Source: Deltaproteobacteria bacterium
GTDB taxonomy: Bacteria > SAR324 > JACQKK01
Length of the DNA stretch: 6,534 bases
Reading direction: 5' to 3'
Assembly (NCBI GenBank): GCA_029858165.1
Contig: JAOUFO010000104.1
Span: forward strand, 1-6,534
The position numbers were made by a program, and so were the translations under genes. Each line of letters starts with the position of its first letter. The first letter of the stretch is position 1. Positions 1 to 4,940 of this stretch are shown piece after piece. The notes beneath the pieces were generated by a model that ran no database searches, was not told the origin of the DNA, and worked only from the letters and a program-made list of their open reading frames with translations.

Positions 1-8
1 AGGTCAAG

Positions 9-46
9 GGCGCCCCAGGGCACGGCGCCCCAGGGCACGGCGCCCC
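9..46. repeat. 15-bp GC-rich tandem repeat, about 2.5 copies
   Basis: Two exact copies of a 15-base unit (GGCGCCCCAGGGCAC) at 9-23 and 24-38 are followed by an 8-base partial copy at 39-46. Each unit contains the palindrome GGCGCC, so neighbouring copies can fold: GGGCGCC at 8-14 pairs with GGCGCCC at 24-30 across a 9-base loop. The block starts just downstream of the stop codon of the outer-membrane barrel gene. It could act as a transcript-end hairpin, but no T-tract follows on the minus strand inside the window, so I do not call it a terminator. It may continue beyond the window edge. Confidence 0.75.
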
Positions 47-54
47 GTGAGCCA

Positions 55-1350
55 TCAGGTGGAATTGTCCACCGAATACAACCTCCAGGGGTAATCAATA
101 AACAGCTGAAACTGGCTGCCCTCATTGCCGGTGGCCCAATCCGCCCGGATGATCACTCCGGAAAGCACCAGCCGGAACCCGGTCCCGTAGGATTCCTTCA
201 TGTGACCCCACAGATCGCCGGGGTGATCCGCCACATTTCCCTGCTCGGCAAAAAAGGCCACCTGCAACCCCGTGCGCACCCCCTTGGCCACCAGCCAGTC
301 AAAGGGGGTGTACTCATCGGTCAGATTCCAGCGGAATTCCCCCCCGTAAAAAACCGCATGGCCCGCCCGCCACCGCCCGTTGGGGTAAGAGCGCAAACGC
401 TGGGTGCCCCCCAGGGGGGTGGCGTTGCCGTAGGTGTTTCCCGCGATGATCTCATTAAGGCGTTTGGCCTCCGCCGCCAGACAAGGGGGCTGGGCGGATG
501 GGGGCAGCGCCGCGCACCCAAACCCGGCCCTGGCCTGCAACACCCCATAGTCGGTTTCTCCCTTGGAGGTGACCACCGCATCGGATTGAAAATAGTTTAA
601 AGCCACCAGACTGATGTCCCCCACCGGGATGTAGCCTGTGATGTTGGCATCATTGATATAATACCGGCTGAGCAACGGCTGGTCCAGGGATGGGTATTTC
701 TGCTGGGCTTCCACCCGAAACCCCTTGCGGGGGTCCAGCCGGTCATCGGTGTAATCCCAAATGGCCCCATAGGTCACCAGCTTCACCTGATAGTCCTGCT
801 GATCCTGGTTTTTAAACTCCTTTAGATCCTTATCCAGCAGTTTATCCACATGGGTGGTTCCCTGAAACAACCGGCCATACAGTTCAAACATCCTTTCCGC
901 CGCAGAAAGGGTCAACTGCCCCCCCCTGTACCGGCCGTCCACATTGGCGAAGATATAATCACCCGTGGAAGAATCCCTCCCCCGGTCAAAGGTTTGAGCG
1001 TACACGTTGTAATCATACACCCCAAAATCCACAATCAGATGGCGGGGAATCAGATGCAGGTCCAACAGGGTATAACCGGATGCGGAAAAATCACCGGTCA
1101 GTTTAAAAGCGGTGAAATCCGCGTCGGTTCCCCCCATGTTCAGGATGGAGGCCCCCCATCCAAAGGCTTTGCCGATGCCGGGGATTTCCGCCGGAATGGG
1201 ATACAGGTAGTAGGAAAATTCCTTGCCGAATTGGTCCCGGCGGCGGTCCAACCCCTGGGCGGTCACCGCTCCCGTCAGCAGACTGACCATCACCCATAGG
1301 GCGGCCCACATTGGAAAACCGGATTTACGAATGATTGAAATCGTTTTCAT
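55..1350 (-). CDS. Outer-membrane beta-barrel protein, Omp85/BamA-type barrel without POTRA domains
   Basis: A 431-residue exported protein. Residues 1-31 form a signal peptide: KTISIIRK basic start, hydrophobic core around 14-27, likely cleavage after AVTA (31). The rest looks like alternating beta strands and loops. Omp85 (bacterial surface antigen/D15) hallmarks are DDRLDPRKGFRVE at about 202-214 and LGGTQRLRSYPNGRWR at 313-328 followed by GGEFRWNL, the region of the VRGF/RGY loop 6 motif. Only about 20-25 residues separate the signal peptide from the first barrel strands, so no POTRA domain fits. Family knowledge: Omp85 proteins insert or export proteins or lipids at the outer membrane; the role of POTRA-less forms is not clear, so no substrate is claimed. 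The start at 1350 is chosen over an in-frame TTG at 1377 because AAGGAGG lies 5 bases upstream and the signal peptide begins there. Two cysteines (279, 290) lie in a predicted loop. The last strand (FQLFIDYPW) is followed by a nine-residue tail. It follows the padR-like gene by 48 bases. Confidence 0.8.
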   Translation of the reverse strand: MKTISIIRKSGFPMWAALWVMVSLLTGAVTAQGLDRRRDQFGKEFSYYLYPIPAEIPGIGKAFGWGASILNMGGTDADFTAFKLTGDFSASGYTLLDLHLIPRHLIVDFGVYDYNVYAQTFDRGRDSSTGDYIFANVDGRYRGGQLTLSAAERMFELYGRLFQGTTHVDKLLDKDLKEFKNQDQQDYQVKLVTYGAIWDYTDDRLDPRKGFRVEAQQKYPSLDQPLLSRYYINDANITGYIPVGDISLVALNYFQSDAVVTSKGETDYGVLQARAGFGCAALPPSAQPPCLAAEAKRLNEIIAGNTYGNATPLGGTQRLRSYPNGRWRAGHAVFYGGEFRWNLTDEYTPFDWLVAKGVRTGLQVAFFAEQGNVADHPGDLWGHMKESYGTGFRLVLSGVIIRADWATGNEGSQFQLFIDYPWRLYSVDNST

Positions 1351-1355
1351 GGCAC

Positions 1356-1362
1356 CCTCCTT
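1356..1362 (-). promoter_or_regulatory. Ribosome binding site of the outer-membrane barrel gene
   Basis: AAGGAGG on the minus strand, five bases before the ATG at 1348-1350. It is the strongest Shine-Dalgarno match in the window and decides the start: the longer TTG-initiated reading from 1377 would place this site inside the coding region and add a short lysine-rich stretch ahead of the signal peptide. Confidence 0.85.
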
Positions 1363-1398
1363 ACATTTCTTTTTCAAAACCAGCCCCCCTGCCCTTGT

Positions 1399-1983
1399 TC
1401 AATTCTTTCGCCCTTCCGGCGGTCTGGCCGTCTCCGACAGGATCCCGCCCTCCAGCAACGCCATGGATTCTCTGGCCCAGGCGGCCATGGCCTCGGATTG
1501 TCTGATGCCGCACCGCAGGGTGATCAGTTGAAACGGGGTATGGCCTTGCTGGGGGAGACCCAGCAAAAGACGCTCTATGGCGGCGTATTCTTCCAGCAGC
1601 TTTTGATGCCGGGTTTCCACATCCCGCAAATGGCCCAGAGGAATGGACACCTCCCCATCCTGGGAGAAAAACAGCTTGAGCAGCACTTCCAACCGGGGTC
1701 TGTCCGCCTGGGTGGGTGCAGCCAGCCAAACCGAAAGCTCCTTTTCCCCTTTTGGAGTGATGGCGTACACTTTTTTCTCCCGCCTGCCGGGGGAATCCCC
1801 GGATACCAATTTCACACTTCCTTCTGCCAAAAGCTGTTTCAGGGCCGGATATATCTGGCCGTAGCTTTCATCCCAAAAGTAGCCCAGGGGCTTGTGGAAG
1901 GCCTGCTTAAGGTCGTATCCGCTGCCGGACCGGTAAGTAAGCAGACCCAGGATGGCGTATCTGGTGGTGGATTCTTTTTTCAT
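1399..1983 (-). CDS. PadR-family transcriptional regulator
   Basis: A 194-residue cytoplasmic DNA-binding protein of typical PadR subfamily-1 size. The N-terminal winged helix spans about residues 6-88: YAILGLL opening helix, SGYDLK, then the recognition-helix region WDESYGQIYPALKQLLAEG (37-55), a wing ending in KKVYAITPKG (70-79), and KELSVWL. The C-terminal part (about 95-180) is helical, with a charged segment around 116-140, as expected for the Vir_act_alpha_C dimerisation domain. PadR proteins are usually repressors released by small ligands and often repress themselves and an adjacent gene. Here the start has AGGGAG six bases upstream, and a promoter overlapped by two palindromes lies just before it, fitting autoregulation. 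The outer-membrane barrel gene follows after 48 bases with no terminator visible, so the two are probably cotranscribed. The ligand cannot be read from sequence. Confidence 0.92.
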   Translation of the reverse strand: MKKESTTRYAILGLLTYRSGSGYDLKQAFHKPLGYFWDESYGQIYPALKQLLAEGSVKLVSGDSPGRREKKVYAITPKGEKELSVWLAAPTQADRPRLEVLLKLFFSQDGEVSIPLGHLRDVETRHQKLLEEYAAIERLLLGLPQQGHTPFQLITLRCGIRQSEAMAAWARESMALLEGGILSETARPPEGRKN

Positions 1984-1989
1984 GGGTTG

Positions 1990-1995
1990 CTCCCT
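1990..1995 (-). promoter_or_regulatory. Ribosome binding site of the padR-like gene
   Basis: AGGGAG on the minus strand, six bases before the ATG at 1981-1983. Spacing and sequence are good for a Shine-Dalgarno site and support the start chosen. Confidence 0.7.
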
Positions 1996-2012
1996 GTTCC
2001 ATTGAAGGTTTG

Positions 2013-2038
2013 TATCTAAAAGATATATCTAACAGATA
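2013..2038. promoter_or_regulatory. Putative operator: two adjacent 13-bp palindromes
   Basis: Plus strand TATCTAAAAGATA (2013-2025) is followed without a gap by TATCTAACAGATA (2026-2038). Each is a perfect TATCT/AGATA inverted repeat with a 3-base centre, and the two differ at one base. The second extends to ATATCT/AGATAT. They cover the -10 element and most of the spacer of the padR-like promoter, where a bound dimer pair would block RNA polymerase. PadR proteins bind AT-rich inverted repeats near their own promoters, so the product of the adjacent gene is the natural candidate. This assignment is inference; the repeat itself is seen directly. Confidence 0.7.
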
Positions 2039-2049
2039 TAACGTGTCAA
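2022..2049 (-). promoter_or_regulatory. Sigma70-like promoter of the padR/outer-membrane barrel unit
   Basis: On the minus strand TTGACA (2044-2049) is a perfect -35 consensus, followed after 16 bases by TATATC (2022-2027) as the -10. This would start transcription near 2013-2017 and leave a leader of about 30 bases before the ATG at 1983. The area is strikingly AT-rich against its GC-rich surroundings. The -10 sits inside the first palindrome of the putative operator. Confidence 0.65.
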
Positions 2050-2052
2050 GAT

Positions 2053-2076
2053 AAAAAGGATTTCGGCCCGAATACC
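2053..2076 (-). terminator. Weak terminator candidate after menH
   Basis: On the minus strand, about 25 bases after the menH stop, TTCGGGCCGAA forms a short stem (TTCG/CGAA) that can be extended by an outer GG/CC pair across a small internal mismatch (2058-2076). It is followed directly by TTTTT (2053-2057). The stem is weak, so termination may be partial; its place between menH and the next promoter is what makes it credible. Confidence 0.3.
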
Positions 2077-2099
2077 CCCGCCTGCCATTGGATTTGTGT

Positions 2100-2918
2100 T
2101 TAGTTTGCGGAAAAAAAATCCCCCACGGCCTGGATAAACCGCTGGGGCTGCTCGGTGTGCGGGGCATGACCCGCCCCCGGAATCAGAGCCAGACGGCTGT
2201 GGGGAATCAGCCCGGCCATTTTTTGGGCCAGCCCGGCAAACTTGGGATCCTCCCGGCCCGCCGCCAACAGCACCGGCATGGCCAATTGTGGCAGACTGCC
2301 CCACACAGGCGCCATGGCTCCTGTGCCCATGGCCTCCAGACAGGCCGCCAGACCCTGGGGATTCTGGGCCAGCCGCATGGCCCGCTCCCGCCGGAAAACC
2401 AGGGGGGGGAGTTGCCGCAGCCCGGCAAACAGGGGGCGGGCCAGCCAATCCGCCACAAAGGATTCCATCCCGCCCTCCAAAATGGCCTGGGCCAGAGCTT
2501 CATCCTCCCGCAGACGGGCTTCCCTTTCATCCGCTGTTTCCAGCCCGGCGGTGGCGGAAACCAACACCAGCCGGGCCGCCAGATGGGGCTTGCGGCAAGC
2601 CAGGTTCAGGGCCGCCCGCCCCCCCATGGAATACCCCACCCACCACAAAGGGCGGGGGTTTTGGCGGGGATGAATCCCCTGAGACACCAAAACCGCCTCC
2701 AGGCCGGTGACGCAATGGCCCATGCGGTTCCCCGTATCCGGGGGGGGGGATCCCCCATGGCCGGGCAGGTCCACCGCCAATACATCCCCCCAGCGGGACA
2801 TCCCCGGGGCCAGTTCCTCCCAGGTGGAGGAATCCCCGGCAAACCCGTGGAGACACACCACCACCGGGCGGGTGAGGCTGTTTTCGGTCAACCAGCGGGA
2901 ATATAGCGCCATGGCCAT
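2100..2918 (-). CDS. menH: 2-succinyl-6-hydroxy-2,4-cyclohexadiene-1-carboxylate (SHCHC) synthase
   Basis: A 272-residue cytoplasmic alpha/beta-hydrolase that removes pyruvate from SEPHCHC to give SHCHC, the third step of classical menaquinone synthesis. Visible parts: oxyanion region HGF (24-26), VDLPGHG (49-55), nucleophile elbow GYSMGG with Ser97, Asp224 in GREDPKF, and His251 in IPGAGHAPH. These match the Ser-Asp-His triad of E. coli MenH (Ser86, Asp210, His232). The lid segment DWLARPLFAGLRQL and the stretch AACLEAMGTGAM are typical of MenH rather than a generic hydrolase, and menD directly upstream supports this. The start is less certain: ATG at 2918 or at 2912 (codon 3), neither with a clear Shine-Dalgarno site, and an in-frame stop lies a short way upstream. 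A C10 run (2740-2749) encodes part of a Ser-Pro-Pro-Pro stretch at 57-60. Confidence 0.93.
   Translation of the reverse strand: MAMALYSRWLTENSLTRPVVVCLHGFAGDSSTWEELAPGMSRWGDVLAVDLPGHGGSPPPDTGNRMGHCVTGLEAVLVSQGIHPRQNPRPLWWVGYSMGGRAALNLACRKPHLAARLVLVSATAGLETADEREARLREDEALAQAILEGGMESFVADWLARPLFAGLRQLPPLVFRRERAMRLAQNPQGLAACLEAMGTGAMAPVWGSLPQLAMPVLLAAGREDPKFAGLAQKMAGLIPHSRLALIPGAGHAPHTEQPQRFIQAVGDFFSAN
2740..2749 (-). repeat. C10 homopolymer inside menH
   Basis: Ten G on the plus strand, so ten C in the coding strand, spanning codons 57-60 (Ser-Pro-Pro-Pro) of menH. It lies before the catalytic serine, so a one-base slip would remove all three catalytic residues. It is the second longest homopolymer in the window. 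Confidence 0.9.
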
Positions 2919-3032
2919 AAGACAAGAGGGGAATCAGATTGGAGACCTGGGGAGTGGAAGCAAACCTTGGAGGAGTTGCAACCATTTCTGTTTTCCGGCC
3001 CGCAGGGTTGGAAGCCGGGTTTCATCCGGGGG

Positions 3033-4940
3033 TTAGAGGGCTTTGTCAATTTTCTGGTTGACGGCCTGCCACACCCTTTGGTGCATTTCCTTGTTGGTTT
3101 TGCGGTCGGTGCGGATTTCAATAATGGATGGCCCCCCGGTGTTCAAGGCCTCCTCCAACATTTGCGAAAACGCACCCCAGCTTTGGGGGCGGTGGCAGGC
3201 CATTCCGTAAGCCCCCGCCAGGGATTGAAAATCCAATCCATGGGGGGTGCCGAAGCATTCTTCAAACGCCGCCCCCCCGGTCTGGGCCACCGGCAGCATA
3301 TCAAAAATCCCTCCCCCGTCGTTGTTCACCACCACCACCAACAGGGGCAGGCGCAGTTTTTTGGCGGCCAACAGGCCGTTGGAATCGTGGTAACAGGAGA
3401 GGTCCCCCGTCACCAGCAGGGTGGGTTTTCCGGTGGCGCAGGCCGCCCCGCAGGCGGTGGAAACCATCCCGTCAATGCCGGAAAGCCCCCGGTTGACCAG
3501 ATGGCGCACCCGGGCCGTCCCTTTGGGGGTAAAGCCATCCAGGTCCCGGACCGGCATGGAATTGGCCGTCACCTGCACCACCTCCTCCTTTCGCCGGGCC
3601 AACACCGAGGATATTTCTTTGAACACCCGGCCTTCAAACCAATTATCCCGCAACCCTTGAGGAGCGGGGCCATCCAACACCTGATCCACCGCTGATTGGG
3701 CGGCCCGGTCCGCCAATTGCCACAAAGCCAGCCAGGAAGCAGGAGGCTCCGGGGCGGCAGGGGTTGGGGAAAGCGCCTGGGCCAAGGCCCGGCAAAAGGC
3801 CGCCTCATCCGACTGGACCACCCATACCGGATGGTGGCTGGGAGAAAGCCACTCACCACCGGGATTGACCGCCACTACCGGGCAATCGGGATGGTCTTCC
3901 AACCAATCATCCAGCGGAGACTGGGAAAGCGCCCCCCCCAAACGAAGAACCATCCGGGGGGCCGCACGTTTGCGAAAACCCGGATTCCTCAACACTGCCT
4001 GCCCCTGGGCCAGAACCGGGTTGGGGGTTTGGTTGTGAGGCCCCTGCCGCAATCCTGAGGGAGGCTCAGCCACCACCGGCCAGCCCAGACGCCGGGCCAG
4101 GTCCACCACCGCGTTTGCCAAATCCCCCGCCGCAACGCCGCCGACCGGGATATTGAGCGGCCCGCACACAATCACCCCTTCCGGGGTTTGGTCCGCCATG
4201 GTGGCCACCAGGGCTGTGATGCGGGGGTCCGGGACCGGCAAAGACGGGCAGCCCAGTCCGTAAGGCCGGTTGTCCTCCAGGCCGGTCCATGCCCCATGGA
4301 CAAGGGAATCCCCGGCCTCCACCTGCCGCTCCAGCCACCCCACCCCGTCCGGAGAATCCGGGGGGAGTTGGACCGGCTCCAGGGGTTTGCGGAAAGGAAA
4401 GTTTAAATGGACCGGCCCGGCAGGATAACGGACGGCGGTATGTAGGGCCTGGGCGGCCAGCAGCCTCAGACGGCGGAGGCTGGCCGGGGCGGGGTGGGGG
4501 GTGCCCACTTCAAAAAACCATTTGGGGATGTCCCCGTACATTTTGATTTGGTCGGTGGTTTGGTTGGCCCCCATCCCCCGAAGTTCCGGGGGACGGTCCG
4601 CGGTCAACACCAGCAACGGGGTTCCACTGTGGCGGGCCTCGGCCAAAGCCGGGGCAAAGTTTAAGGGGGCAGAACCGGAAGTGCAGACCAGGGCCACCGG
4701 ATTGCCGGTGATCTTGGCGTACCCCAGCCCGAAAAACGCGCCGGAGCGCTCATCCACATGGATGGAAACCGTGATTCGGGGGTGAGCGGCCAGGGCCAGG
4801 GTCAGCGGGGTGGAACGGGACCCCGGGGAAACACAGGCATGGGTCAGCCCCCCCCGGGCCAGTTCTTCCACAAACACCCTGGCCCACAGGGTGTTGGCAT
4901 TGGGGGGGGGGGGGTTGGCATCCGCCTTTGGGTCAGTCAT
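3033..4940 (-). CDS. menD: 2-succinyl-5-enolpyruvyl-6-hydroxy-3-cyclohexene-1-carboxylate (SEPHCHC) synthase
   Basis: A 635-residue thiamine-diphosphate enzyme that joins isochorismate with 2-oxoglutarate, releasing CO2, in the second step of menaquinone synthesis. N-terminal PYR domain (about 17-190): VSPGSRSTPL (38-47), catalytic glutamate Glu64 in HVDERSGAF (equivalent of Glu55 in E. coli MenD), TSGSAPLNFAPALAEA, and TADRPPELRGMGANQTTDQI (113-132), a strong MenD signature. A central domain spans about 240-390. The C-terminal PP domain has NRGLSGIDG (483-491) and the ThDP/Mg motif from GDLSCYHDSNGL (512-523) to NNDGGGIF (539-546). It is longer than E. coli MenD (556), mainly in linkers and the central domain. 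The ATG at 4938-4940 overlaps the menF stop by 8 bases, suggesting translational coupling. The N-terminus (residues 2-16) is proline-rich and low in complexity because of a C13 run at codons 9-13. Confidence 0.96.
   Translation of the reverse strand: MTDPKADANPPPPNANTLWARVFVEELARGGLTHACVSPGSRSTPLTLALAAHPRITVSIHVDERSGAFFGLGYAKITGNPVALVCTSGSAPLNFAPALAEARHSGTPLLVLTADRPPELRGMGANQTTDQIKMYGDIPKWFFEVGTPHPAPASLRRLRLLAAQALHTAVRYPAGPVHLNFPFRKPLEPVQLPPDSPDGVGWLERQVEAGDSLVHGAWTGLEDNRPYGLGCPSLPVPDPRITALVATMADQTPEGVIVCGPLNIPVGGVAAGDLANAVVDLARRLGWPVVAEPPSGLRQGPHNQTPNPVLAQGQAVLRNPGFRKRAAPRMVLRLGGALSQSPLDDWLEDHPDCPVVAVNPGGEWLSPSHHPVWVVQSDEAAFCRALAQALSPTPAAPEPPASWLALWQLADRAAQSAVDQVLDGPAPQGLRDNWFEGRVFKEISSVLARRKEEVVQVTANSMPVRDLDGFTPKGTARVRHLVNRGLSGIDGMVSTACGAACATGKPTLLVTGDLSCYHDSNGLLAAKKLRLPLLVVVVNNDGGGIFDMLPVAQTGGAAFEECFGTPHGLDFQSLAGAYGMACHRPQSWGAFSQMLEEALNTGGPSIIEIRTDRKTNKEMHQRVWQAVNQKIDKAL
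4902..4914 (-). repeat. C13 homopolymer at the start of menD
   Basis: Thirteen G on the plus strand, so thirteen C in the coding strand, making Asn9-Pro10 to Pro13 of MenD. As given, the frame is open. Losing one C leads to a TGA at 4844-4846; gaining one leads to a TGA at 4750-4752. Both would remove nearly the whole enzyme. This is the longest homopolymer in the window and is of a length at which slipped-strand changes are common. Confidence 0.92.

Noticed and set aside
9..46. CRISPR-like repeats
   Set aside because: The units are 15 bases and directly adjacent, with no spacers.
1351..1377. Nine-residue N-terminal extension of the outer-membrane barrel from a TTG at 1377
   Set aside because: The AAGGAGG site at 1356-1362 would be inside the coding sequence, and the signal peptide starts naturally at the ATG at 1350.
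2088..2906. Long plus-strand open frame (272 codons) opposite menH
   Set aside because: It mirrors menH almost end to end, is rich in Gly, Pro, Arg and Gln as expected from a GC-rich antisense frame, and shows no recognisable domain; menH has its full catalytic triad.
2100..2918. Generic alpha/beta hydrolase or esterase unrelated to menaquinone
   Set aside because: The lid and GTG-containing segment match SHCHC synthases, and the gene follows menF and menD.
2941..3032. Hairpin or riboswitch in the menD-menH gap
   Set aside because: Only short 5-bp complementary pieces (CCGGC/GCCGG) are seen, with no T-tract or known riboswitch core.
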